Positions 1-9,687 of a stretch of DNA of 64,000 nt are shown here, piece after piece. A program made the translations under genes and the position numbers. The notes beneath the pieces are model-generated. The model had not been told where the DNA came from. It worked only from the letters and a program-made list of their open reading frames with translations, and searched no databases. Source of the stretch: Apostichopus japonicus (Eukaryota > Echinodermata > Holothuroidea > Aspidochirotida > Stichopodidae). The stretch is taken from NCBI RefSeq assembly GCF_037975245.1, contig NC_092573.1, positions 11,320,001 through 11,384,000 of the forward strand, written 5' to 3'. Every line of letters begins with the position of its first letter. Position 1 is the first letter of the stretch.

Positions 1-365
1 GGAAAAGGTGATGTGTTCCCCCATGCGTGACTTTCCTCACGTTCACTTTACTACACACGAAAGGACTAGTTTATCGATATGAAGTTTTGAATTAAAACGT
101 GGAATCAGGATGTCATTTTAGTACGCTCACTGGGATATTCTTGTCAAATTAAAATATTATCCGACTTGAACATGGTGATGGATGTTTTCAGAAGACACAC
201 CTTTTTGCAGTTATTGTGTGAAATCTTTTTTGATATATGAGATATATAGTACAGATATACACATAACAATTGCATAAATATCTGTGGACATCAATATCCT
301 GAACGTCACTGGTACCAAGTCCGCCAAGGAGACTTCTAAGTGATATTATCTTGAACAATTAGAAA
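1..365. other. AT-rich sequence, no gene seen
   Basis: I see no conserved coding, RNA or repeat signal here. The stretch precedes a candidate signal-anchor reading frame that starts at 366. Confidence 0.5.
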
Positions 366-558
366 ATGATGGGGATGAGGGAATCTCAGGCACTATTAGT
401 ATTATTAGTTGTTGTTATAGGGAGTCTAAGCTTGCTTCCCTACAGTTTACACCAAATGAATTGGTCTTTTGAAAAACTCCTGGAGGACCACTCAAACAAG
501 GAAAATTGTCACCCCCTTCAAGCACGATATTATGGTCCTAACAGTTATATAGACGAGA
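366..558 (+). CDS. Possible first exon with an N-terminal signal anchor (unplaced)
   Basis: An open frame starts with ATG at 366. After a short polar stretch it has one strongly hydrophobic segment (about residues 9-26, rich in Leu, Val and Ile), then a hydrophilic stretch with an NWS glycosylation sequon and a Cys. This is the shape of a signal peptide or a type II membrane-protein anchor. A plausible but weak donor (AAG|GTCAGT) follows at about 558, and beyond it the frame becomes AT-rich and uninformative. I could not find a continuing plus-strand exon; the minus-strand SLC10 gene lies immediately downstream. It may be the first exon of an unseen gene, a relic, or chance. I do not recognise a family. 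Confidence 0.22.
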
Positions 559-654
559 AGGTCAGTGAAACAAATAAAAGGAAACAAACACAGATGTGTC
601 ACATAAATTTAAGAATTATATTTGATCTAAACATAAATCGATGCTATATTTCGA

Positions 655-660
655 TTTATT
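655..660 (-). promoter_or_regulatory. Candidate polyadenylation signal of the SLC10-type gene
   Basis: TTTATT on the plus strand reads AATAAA in the direction of the SLC10-type gene, about 480 bases past its stop codon. The motif is common by chance in AT-rich DNA. Confidence 0.25.
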
Positions 661-810
661 GTCTATACTTGGCTACGTAAGTTTATATGCATGTTTGATC
701 TCTAGAGTAAGACAAATATGTCACCAAAACAGAATTAGTATTGTTCGATACAGGGGACAAACGCCTACAGTGGAATTACGGCATTTCTCACCGGTTTCGA
801 ACCTCTGGAC

Positions 811-930
811 ATACAATCAGCGTTCATAGTCTAGCGATTAGGGTGTCCGCATATAGCGAGAGGCCCGGGTTCGAATCCCGGTGGAGGCTGGAAGTTGTTT
901 CACTGTTTCCAACTCACTACAATTTCAAGT
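811..930 (+). mobile_element. tRNA-derived SINE with (TA)n tail
   Basis: The head carries a tRNA A-box-like stretch (TAGTCTAGCGATTAGG) and a perfect B box (GGTTCGAATCC) inside a paired T-arm (CCGGG/CCCGG). The D-arm and T-arm resemble a Glu/Gly-type tRNA, but the acceptor strands do not pair, so it is not a tRNA gene. A short body follows and then the long TA tract at 930-1000, as expected of a SINE tail. Confidence 0.6.
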
Positions 931-936
931 ATATAT

Positions 937-1000
<64 letters not shown>
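930..1000. repeat. (TA)n microsatellite
   Basis: Nearly pure TA dinucleotides with occasional G, following the tRNA-like SINE head. Isoleucine/tyrosine-rich open frames over it are artefacts of the repeat. Confidence 0.9.
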
Positions 1001-1001
<1 letters not shown>

Positions 1002-1139
1002 TCATATAGATAGATATGTAGATACATGTAGATGAAGAATAACGGATGTTGAGATATACTGTTTTTAACACATTCGTTGACGGATATTAAAAGTTGTTTG
1101 CCTACAGGCGGTCCCTTTTTTGTTGTCCATTCTAACCAT

Positions 1140-1622
1140 TCATACGTTTTCAATACTGTCCAAATTTTCCAGTTTTCCGTGTTGTGTATTCTTAGACGCC
1201 TCAGTTCCTTCGTCCATATCTACTGCTTCGTATTCATCATTATCGCCGCTTTCTTTTTGACACTTTTTAAAGTATATCCGATACATTGCAACCAAACCCA
1301 GAGCTTCAAGTATTAAAGTTAAGCCGAAGATTGAAGGATAAGTCATAAGGTCGTTGAACAATGGTGTCCCATCAAAGGTCACGGCGATCAGGGATAAAGC
1401 AATAGCTACGTTTTGAGCTCCGGTCTCGAAAGATATGGTTCGGCATTGCTTCGGGTTTTGTCGTAAGATCCATGCTATGGTGTATCCTAAGCCGTAGCCA
1501 CAGAGGGGTAGAGCTGCTGCAGCAAACCACAATGTCCACGGTGAAGTGAACATCTTTGGATTAACTACGCCATTGATGATGATATTGATACCAATCGCAA
1601 GGAGACCAGATATACTTCCAAT
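1140..1622 (-). CDS. SLC10-type gene, last exon
   Basis: 483 bases including TGA at 1142-1140. The acceptor is ATGTAG, phase 0. It contains the FETGAQN Na+-site motif, the last helices, a YFKKC juxtamembrane end and an acidic cytoplasmic tail of about 40 residues. Confidence 0.9.
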   Translation of the reverse strand: MGSISGLLAIGINIIINGVVNPKMFTSPWTLWFAAAALPLCGYGLGYTIAWILRQNPKQCRTISFETGAQNVAIALSLIAVTFDGTPLFNDLMTYPSIFGLTLILEALGLVAMYRIYFKKCQKESGDNDEYEAVDMDEGTEASKNTQHGKLENLDSIENV

Positions 1623-2894
1623 CTACATGAAAATAAAGAGGGCGGTAGAGACATCGGCATTATATATGTATTGTATGATATGTATGTATTATAGATCCTG
1701 CTCCATGCAGGAACTCGCGAAGCAGCCTCATTGGCTTATTTAAAGCCGCAAGCTGACCAAAGTCAGTCTCAGGCTTAGATTCATATTTAACTTCCATGAT
1801 TATGAATTGTCAATTGTCAACAACTCTGTAATTGGACGACATACATTAATCTGGGAGTGATTCGATTCGGGACCTTATGATTGAAAGGCACCGGCGTTAA
1901 CCACTGAGCTAACACTCTAAATTATGACCCAGCGAGTTCCCACGACTAGACCAAATGCAAGTCTTAAACATTGTATTATTGGAGAGGTGCACAAGGGCAC
2001 TGCGGAAAACTTCGCTACAAAATGAGGTTTTGTGTTATGATAACAATTCATAGGAAACATTATTTTATCACGACTTACTTTTTACGATATTTTAATTTCG
2101 GTCTTACTTTCGGTGAGCTAACTATAGTTTGTTTCACGTCGTCCCCCCCCCCCCCCCGCTTGGCCAAAATTCTACCAGAGCCACTGATGGAAAACGTCCG
2201 ATGTTTTTCATGCCCTTATGTGCCATCTCCAATTAATAAAAACATCAGAAAGTAAGAACTGGTTCTAAATTCTTAAACAACTTACATTTTCTCTTGAAAT
2301 TTATGTTTTGAACAGTTAATTTTTAATATTCACTTAAATTTTACGTATATTACATATGACTTTGACGTCATTGAGAGTAGATAAGACTGCAAGGAATTTA
2401 TGTAACCGATATTATATATGCTTCTTTTCGGCCAATTAAATGCATCGGATAAACAGGAAAAACAGGACTTACGGTAATATTTACTCTGCCACGTGATATT
2501 ATCCGGTCAGTTCATATTATTTTCAGAATTACAGACTCGCCAGTATTTACGTTGTTCTCATATTTGTGTCTTTCAATATTTTAGATAATTATTTCAAGGA
2601 CCGAGCTTCCAATTAAAAATGCAAAAAAGGAATTATATAGGATCTTTGAAAGAAAAAAATAGTTACCTTGGTTACAAAACCAGCAATTTTGGCGGACTTC
2701 CATCGAATGAGCATTCCTAAGGCTACCGGTATAAGGATTAAAATTAACGCAATAACGATGTTTTTGTAAGGAATTATTGCCTGGGATGAATCCGTCCACG
2801 ACCGAGAGTAAAGCCAGAGATTAAACGGTAGCATCCCCAGAGCGGCAGTGGTTGATACCGTAGTCATCACGATACTAAAATGAGAAAAAAACAA

Positions 2895-2951
<57 letters not shown>

Positions 2952-5900
2952 GGAAATTCGGAAATTCGCCGATGTTGTAAGAATAGTTTAAAAATAATTG
3001 TTACTACTGTTGTAAGAATAGCCACGGCCATCTTTTTCATCATTGACTGTGTATGCATATCACATGCAGTGGGAGAGACACCCAGTGGCGTCGCCAAGGG
3101 GGGGGGGGCAGGGGGGCACGTGCCCCCCCCCCCCCCGGAAAACCTAGTGCCTTCCGAGTGCCCCCCCCCCCCAATCTGAGATTTGGGTTGGTAAAAAATA
3201 TATATATATTTTGTTATATTCAACTCCCATCGTCTGAGTTGGTTTTTTATAAGGACAAAGAAGCACAGTAATTCGTATTTTCTTCAAATGAGCTGCGAAA
3301 AATATGAAAAAGTTTATCCTTGACCGTCGGGTATCGAAGTCGTAACCCGCGCAATCACAACAGGTGTCGATATTTACATTAAATGTGTCAGTGCTCATTG
3401 GATTGCATGGTGAGATCCCTGATAGGAGCCAATAACGATGCTGGAACCTTTTACATCTTAATAGATAATGGGAGAAAACGAGAAGGACAAGAAAGGAGTC
3501 GGGGGTCATGCACACATTAATTCAACAACTGTAGGTTCTATTGATAGGGTTACGCATAATATCGACAGCATGTGGTTCATATCCTCTGCAAAATTCTGCG
3601 CGTTGTTAAAATCATTACCTCAAAAATAGCAATTTCTGGAGATATCTTCAGATCGAACTTAGCATCAAATGTGGCACCATTTTGCATCTAGCCCATCCTC
3701 CCCTTAGACCCCTCCCCCAGGACGGCGATCCGTATCCACCTAAGTGCCCCCCATCAAATGCTGGTCCCCCTGTGCCCCCCAGACTGAAAAGTCTGGTGAC
3801 GCCACTGGAGACACCGCTGTGTTTAGTGTTTACTTTCAACATTGCGAGGATGTGATTCGTTAAGGTTCAGCAAGCTTTTCTCCGGAAAGATTTTAAAGAA
3901 TAAATATAAATAAATAATGATGGATTTGTTCTGTTTACTCTATATGTGATCCATAACTCTTGCAAAGTTAAAGAATATCATGTTGAAATATTCACATACT
4001 TCTACCAGCAACTTCTGCAAAAGTGTGGAAAAGCTCACTTTTATTTTCTACTATATGTAGAAAAATGATGAATTGATTATCCCTTGTATTTATACTATTT
4101 AACATTTATTTTGTAAATGACTATTCACTGCCATTTTTTTTTGGGTGCAACTCAACAATTTTTCGGCCAAAGTTACATGTTCATTTTAGAAATTTGCAAT
4201 ATACCACCAATTTAACATTTGTAGCAAATGGTGAACTTTACATGTTAATATTTTAACATTCGGTTGGAAATTGTCGAAATAATCAGAATTTGAAGCTCCT
4301 TTATTAGAAAATTGTTTAAAAGGACATCGTCAAAGTTAAATGAACAATTTATACTTTTTTTGCAGCAAATTGCTCAATTGTTGAAATTAGAAATGATTTT
4401 ACCTTTTGCAACTAAACAACGGATTTCATATATTCTCGGCAATCAGTTAACACATGAGGTGATTTCAGCGTGTTTGTTGAATTTTTTTTATTATATTTAC
4501 AGATAAAACCTTATCGTTGCCAGAAGTTAGTGGGGGAAGGTGTGGGGTGTCGGGGATGTAAGAAGACACTACTAGCTTGATTATAATTACGGTAGAGTAT
4601 CACTTATCTGATTATTCTTTACGTTAATATTCTTAAAATATTGCAAACTGTTCTGACTATTCTTAACTCTTAATAATGATTTCTTAAAATGTTGCAAACT
4701 GGTGAAAAATGTTTCCAATTAAAATGTTGAATGTTTTTTGTTAACTGCTTCGAGTGCTGAAAATACCCAAATTACTTCCGGTATAGAACATAAAAAATAT
4801 ATGAAAAAGAAAACTTACAATCATTTCGTACACATTCAGCTTATCATCATGTATAATTATGCAAAAAGGTTTGTGTTTAATGTACACCTAATTATTGGGC
4901 TGTACCTCAAGCAAACGTCACCATCTGACCAATAGGTGTAGAGATTAGAGGTCACACCCCCTGGTGACGAGGCTGTTATTAGCATACCAAGAGCAAATGC
5001 TGTTTCCAGATTCAGGATGTGTGCCAGTGTGAACGCAGTCAGAGGAAGAATCACGAATTGACAACCGAAGCCAATGAAAGCCCCGACAGGCCGACGCAGC
5101 TGTGAGGACGAAGTTGAAAGAAAATGGTATTCACTTGTCAAAGTTCCGATATCCAAATTTCGACAATTAAGAAGGGATGTAAAAATTATGCCTTTTTTAT
5201 AAGTCATGTCAGGTCCTTTGTTTGCCTCTCTATTCTCTTTCGATTTTCTCTTGTTTAATATTTTGCATATGAACAGGTTGGCTTGTGGCCTGTCTTCGGT
5301 CATCAAAATGTCGATGGCTTTCGCTATTTTAGCATTGATGTCTAAGCATGCAGGAATCAGATTTGGACTCGACTTCAAAAGTCTGTACAGCTATAAGAAT
5401 TAATATTTATACACGTATTACAGCATATGCGCAAGCTAGAAAAAACTCGAGTAAATTTTGTTGATTCTTTCATTATCAGTTTTCTTGAACTTTTGATCAT
5501 GTTTATATGTATATATTCCCTTACCGATGGACTCGTCATATATATTTGACACACAGTCTCGATTCAAGAGCACTTTTAGTGTTACGATCAGTAAGGCCGA
5601 TGGGTTTTCATTCCATCGCTCTATCTAATGTTGATTTACAGCCGATTCACACAGAGATTACAGTAACTACTGTAAATCTTAAAACTTTGCAGTGGCGGCG
5701 GAACCGGGGGGGCTTGGGGGGGCTCAGCCCCCCCAATAAAAAAGTTGAGGGGGCAAATGCATGATAAGCCCCCCCAATATTTACCAAGGCTCCGAAACGT
5801 GCATCTGCCCATTTTTCAATGCATACTTGTCGATCTGTCCGATGCACACGTATACTCTATAGGTGTAATAATTTTAGTAATTGCTGGGGGACCCTCGGCC

Positions 5901-8900
5901 CGTCCCCTGGCTATAGACCACATTGTCACCCCAACCGCGTCTTCACGCCCCGTGAAAAGTGGAAGCAGTGAGTGTGAGTACCGGTAAGCGTAACACAACT
6001 TCGTCTTAGGCCAATAACTTGCCTCATTTCAGCCAGTTCTCCAACATCCCCTTACTTAGTGGCGGAGCGTCCATATATACAGTCAGGGGGCGGATGCCCC
6101 CCCCCCTGACGGACTCAAATGGACTGCTGGCGCCCTTTTCAGCTTTTCACTACTTTTTACGTATTCGCGATTTTTGACTATTTTATTGCGCTCTCATATA
6201 CCTATTGACATTTGTCATATTCTGTTGGTGTAATTTTCCGACAAAATGGCGACGACACCTATTTATTCTCCGTTTATCTGCAAATTAGCAAGGCCCCGGA
6301 AAGGGTCTTTTCCTGCAATCTAGGGAGTATCTTTACTAAAAAAAATTCTGTACGCTCCGCGCCAACCTGTGGTGGCGCTCCGCTTGGATAGTGTCGAAAG
6401 CGCCCCTATACAGACCATTCTTGCCCTCCCTGACCAATACTCTAGCTCCGCCACTGCCCTTACTACACTCAAAAACATCTTTGCGAGTACACTACGAGTA
6501 ATAGCTACTCTCTTAAAAAACCATCGAATATACAAATTACAATGTTTTTACAGACTTTTACGTGCAATCTGAGAAATTGCAGGCTTGAGAACCATATTTT
6601 AGGGCTAGGTATTCGCAGCATAAAACACTCGGAAAGTGCCGTTTCCGGCCATCTGGGGGTTTGAAAAAAAACAAAATTTTCTTGTACGCTCCGCGCCAAC
6701 CGATGGTGGCGCTCCGCTTAGATAGTCTCCACACATTAGCCCCCCCAATAATTTTTCCGTTCCGCCGCGCCTGAAACTTTGTACCACATTCTAAACTGGA
6801 TTGTGCTGACAAATCTGATAAATCGGTAGCATACATGTGCTATTAGGTTTACAGTTTGAGCCGAGGATATGTGTAATCCCAAGAAATGCCAACAACTGGA
6901 TTTGTTGGGATTACACATATCCTCAGTTCTTACTGTAATCCTAATAGCATATATGCTACCGATTTATAGCACGATCCATTTTCTACTTTGGTACAAAACT
7001 TTAATATTTACAGTAGTAACTGTGTGCTCTGCATTTGTGTGTATCGGGTGTGAATTTATATATGTTAAAATGGAAATACGTGATCATGTATCCCACAATT
7101 CCCCGCGCGTCCAGTATTGTGTGAATATCACGAAGTAGGTTAAATATGATATAGAAATAAGCAATAGATAATAGCCTGATTGGTGTTTGACATTTGCATG
7201 ACATTTGCGTAGGTAACTATTGACTTTAATGAAGAAAAAACAAAAACAGAATGATTGATTTTATATTAAGCATAAATGAGGTCGAAAGAGAAAAAGTTGC
7301 AGATGATAGCGAAATAGTGTCTCATTTCTGGGTACAGAAGTATGGAACGCCGAAAAGACTACGACTTAGGACAACTATTTTATAAAAGTACAAGACGATG
7401 TACTTGATAGTATTATCGTAAGATGGTCATTTTGGCGTTCCATACAAATCACCCACGGCAAATTATTCCACGGTAGTAGTAATCACAACAAATTGTTTTG
7501 GCTGTTGAATTGAAACATCCAGATACAATGTTCCTATATCTCCGGGAGAGTTCAACCAATTTGTCAATTATTAATATGTTACCAAACAAGCTTTGCGTTT
7601 TTTGTTTTGTTTTTTGTCACTGGAATTTTGAAAATCCATTCAGCAGAAGCAAAGCAGTGAGGGAGCTGGTCGAAGCAAACCGTGACGTGGAGAAATGGGG
7701 AAAATGAATATTGAATGATCATATTTGCACTTAGGTCAGCAGAAATATAGTACGAGAACAACGGCATGAGTACGCGTGTACAATAGACATCTCATATGTA
7801 CATGAGTATGCAGTACAAAGCTCTGAGCGCAAGTTTACACAACAGTATTATTCTACTGACTCGAGTCCGCAAACGAGTACCAGTAGAGACAACTATATAA
7901 GACTGATGATGTGTATACGGGTATGGGCTCACTATGGATCGCCTGGAGGGAAGTCGGAAATATCTCCCCTCTTTCTCCACCTCTCACCCACCCCTCTCTC
8001 TCTGTGATAAGTTGCTATACAAATTCAGAATTCACTATAAATCATCGTCCTATAGACCTCTCACAACTATATGAAATCAACACACCGATGCCACGGAAAA
8101 TTGAAGTTGACGTGAGAGACCAACATATTAGCCACCCCTGCAGTGAGGGGCGGATTATATACCTGGCGAGAAAAAAAAAGTCGATTTAGGTGATTGCACT
8201 ATGTTATCTAAATTTCAACCACCGAGAAGCGCTGTTCAACTCCATGTTTCATCTCAATACTTTACCTTTAAGAGACTAACACTTTATTTTCTCGTTTATA
8301 ACAATATGAGTTTCGCAATTGCATAGTTGTAATTTAATCAATTTAATTGATTCTGATACTAATAGAAAGTTCTTCTATATAATGACGAATGTTTAGAAAC
8401 GCAAGATTGAAGCCCCGGGGTACTTCAGACCCACGTGGTATCCTATTTATAGGTTTAGGAGGGTACAGGAGAGAAGGAGGGGTACGTGAAACAATAGCCT
8501 CATAGCTCGTTGATGAAACTGCTGTAAAAGTGTGCCGCCTCGAGAAAACAGAAATGTAATTGGTTGTCTATAGTTTAGCTTCTCAAAATGGAGGAAGGTG
8601 GAGGGGTGGGTGTTGTAAATGACGTGGAGTCTAATCGAATGCCATCTTTGCAGATGGGTCTAAGCACAATAAGGTCAACTAGTGCCCGCTGACAGGCTTT
8701 CGGAGCCGCGTCAGCAACCATTTGGAAAACTTTTCAGAACAACCTGTGGGTGAAGGGTTATGAATAAAAATCACATTAAGGCAATCATAAGACAGGAGAA
8801 ACGATATATATTGCGTGAAATCAATATTCCCCTCCTACCCCCTACCCCCCTACCCCCTCCTACCCCCCTGCTTATCTTAATCATCGACTAAACTCACCAC

Positions 8901-9086
8901 AACTTTAAAGTTTTCGATCGTCACAATGCATCCCATAGCTACCATGATGAATGCCAGCAAAGATGTGAGGATGATTTTGTTCGTTCTCTTCAAGGCGATA
9001 ATATATGCAGGAGGACCATCATGTGGGTCAGAGGTCACCGTGCTGAAAATATCCTCCCAGTCATCAACTGGAAACTCAGTCGTCAT
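1140..9086 (-). CDS. SLC10-family sodium/organic-anion (bile-acid-type) cotransporter, 4 coding exons
   Basis: Multi-pass plasma-membrane symporter of the SLC10 (BASS) family; members such as NTCP, ASBT and SOAT couple Na+ entry to uptake of bile acids or steroid sulfates. The coding exons are 8898-9086, 4906-5099, 2667-2874 and 1140-1622. The junctions are GT-AG and keep one frame, giving 357 residues (human ASBT is about 350). Landmarks are TM1 at about residues 38-56, a SSPGGVTSN segment near residue 107 (the family's CPGG-type crossover region), a conserved DGDxxLS-xxMTT junction between exons 2 and 3, and FETGAQN at 262-268, matching the Na+-site FETGxQN motif. The C-tail is acidic and polar. 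ATG at 9086 is the start chosen; a good acceptor at 9102 suggests an upstream 5' UTR exon, and an in-frame extension of the exon back to 9101 is open. Substrate cannot be told from sequence; it is closer to SLC10A2/A6 types than to SLC10A7. Introns are rich in transposons. Confidence 0.9.
1670..1922 (-). mobile_element. tRNA-derived SINE, family A (copy 1)
   Basis: Lies in the last SLC10 intron. Read on the minus strand it has a tRNA-like head (TTAGCTCAGTGGTTAACGCC A-box region and a degenerate B box), a conserved body including GACTTTGGTCAGCTTGCGGC, and a (CATA)n-type tail. The copies at 15553-15831 and 29041-29314 share the whole structure; a tail fragment lies at 40521-40554. Confidence 0.8.
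2667..2874 (-). CDS. SLC10-type gene, coding exon 3
   Basis: 208 bases. It starts IVMTTVSTTAALGMLP, the conserved SMTTCSTLLALGMMP-type region of the family, and covers further membrane segments. It ends phase 0 at VTK with donor AAG|GTAACT. Confidence 0.9.
2898..2950. repeat. (TA)n microsatellite
   Basis: About 53 bases of alternating TA directly upstream (in transcription) of the acceptor of SLC10-type exon 3. Confidence 0.9.
3083..3807 (+). mobile_element. Non-autonomous hAT-type element N1
   Basis: 725-bp insertion in the SLC10 intron between exons 2 and 3. The ends are inverted repeats (CAGTGGCGTCGCCA at the left; reverse complement of the right end CAGTGGCGTCACCA), flanked by a perfect 8-bp target-site duplication GAGACACC (3075-3082 and 3808-3815). 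CAGTGGCG termini with 8-bp duplications are typical of the hAT superfamily. There is no transposase frame; the interior begins and ends with long G and C runs. Confidence 0.9.
4906..5099 (-). CDS. SLC10-type gene, coding exon 2
   Basis: 194 bases, phase 0 in and 2 bases over at the end. It begins LRRPVGAFIG, carries the SSPGG segment and ends SDGDVCL plus AG, completed by T from the next exon to give Ser. Acceptor CACAG; donor GAG|GTACAG. Confidence 0.9.
5690..6773 (+). mobile_element. Non-autonomous hAT-type element N2, itself interrupted
   Basis: Inverted ends CAGTGGCGGCGGAAC and GTTCCGCCGCGCCTG are flanked by an exact 8-bp duplication AAACTTTG (5682-5689; 6774-6781). Removing the element restores the sequence seen in the intact MITE copy. 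Element N3 lies inside at 6057-6456. No transposase is encoded. Confidence 0.9.
6057..6456 (+). mobile_element. Non-autonomous hAT-type element N3 (copy 1), innermost of the nest
   Basis: 400 bp with ends TAGTGGCGGAGC and GCTCCGCCACTG, bounded by an exact 8-bp duplication CCCTTACT (6049-6056; 6457-6464). A second copy in the opposite orientation is at 63034-63447. Confidence 0.88.
7339..7444. mobile_element. Very short inverted-repeat element (candidate MITE)
   Basis: About 106 bp bounded by GTATGGAACGCC and its exact reverse complement GGCGTTCCATAC; the match continues imperfectly inward. TA at each edge would fit a Tc1/mariner-type duplication. Only one copy is visible, so the assignment is tentative. 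Confidence 0.35.
8819..8876. repeat. C-rich (TACCCCC)-like imperfect repeat
   Basis: Imperfect repeats of CCCCCTAC/CCTCC just beyond the donor of the first SLC10-type coding exon, inside its intron. Confidence 0.7.
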
Positions 9087-9101
9087 TTTGGCCAATTCTG
9101 C
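8898..9101 (-). CDS. SLC10-type gene, first coding exon
   Basis: Encodes the extracellular N-terminus and TM1 (LLAFIMVAMGCIV). The acceptor is a pyrimidine-rich tract ending TTTAG at 9102; the donor is GTG|GTGAGT after 8898. Translation probably begins at ATG 9086; residues 9101-9087 are open in frame but lack another ATG. Confidence 0.85.
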
Positions 9102-9193
9102 CTAAATACAAAGAAACAATAGCTCAACAACTTGCTCAATGATGGGTTGATTGGATGGTATGCGTTGGGGCTTGGGACGTTGAGTCCGTAGTG

Positions 9194-9679
9194 TAGGGTT
9201 TCCCTCACTTTACCCCCCCCCCCCACGAACCCCCTGTGGATGTCAGAGTTGTCCACGAACTCCCAACTTTTCGAGACACGATCTGAGTCATTATTATACT
9301 ATAATACGCATAACAGTGCTTCGTAAAAGATCAAGTTCATAGTGTAATATTTTAATAGGAAAAAACAAAACAAGATATGAACAAATATTTATTTGGAAAC
9401 TTCAAGATCAGATCACGAATTGTATCATGCATCGATCACCCATCACACACGATGAGACGGATGCTCCTGTGTTTTTATCACATGCACGGTACTACTATGG
9501 CAACATATGCGTATGGAACGCGAAAAGAGTTTGACAGAGTTGTACATTACTATGAATAAATTATATGATATATCACATGTTACGGTAGTTCAAGAAAAAG
9601 TACTCTAGTTTTGATTTTCCCCCTGGGATGGACTCACGCACCCCCTGGGGGTTCATGCACCCCAGTTAGGGAACCCCTG
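9194..9679 (-). mobile_element. Non-autonomous hAT (Charlie-like) element N5 (copy 1)
   Basis: 486 bp just upstream of the first visible SLC10-type exon. Read on the minus strand it starts CAGGGGTTCCCTAA and ends GGGAAACCCTA, with an exact 8-bp duplication CCGTAGTG (9186-9193; 9680-9687). The other copies are 35538-36027 and 58120-58474. CAGGGGTTCCC-type ends resemble Charlie-group hAT elements. Confidence 0.9.
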
Positions 9680-9687
9680 CCGTAGTG

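Larger units (their letters stand above)
5639..7048. mobile_element. Palindromic MITE (copy 1), split by a nested hAT element
   Basis: The left arm (5639-5689) and remainder (6774-7048) together match the intact element at 13227-13540. The ends are CAGCCGATTCACACAGAG and CTGTGTGTATCGGGTG-like, and nearly the whole element is self-complementary around GATATGTGTAATCCCA / TGGGATTACACATATCC. The 1084-bp insertion at 5690-6773 separates the two parts. Confidence 0.85.

Noticed and set aside
811-890. Functional tRNA gene
   Set aside because: A and B boxes and T-arm are good, but the acceptor strands do not pair and a repetitive tail follows; it is a SINE head.
917-1153. Tyr/Ile repeat protein frame
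   Set aside because: Translation of a (TA)n microsatellite.
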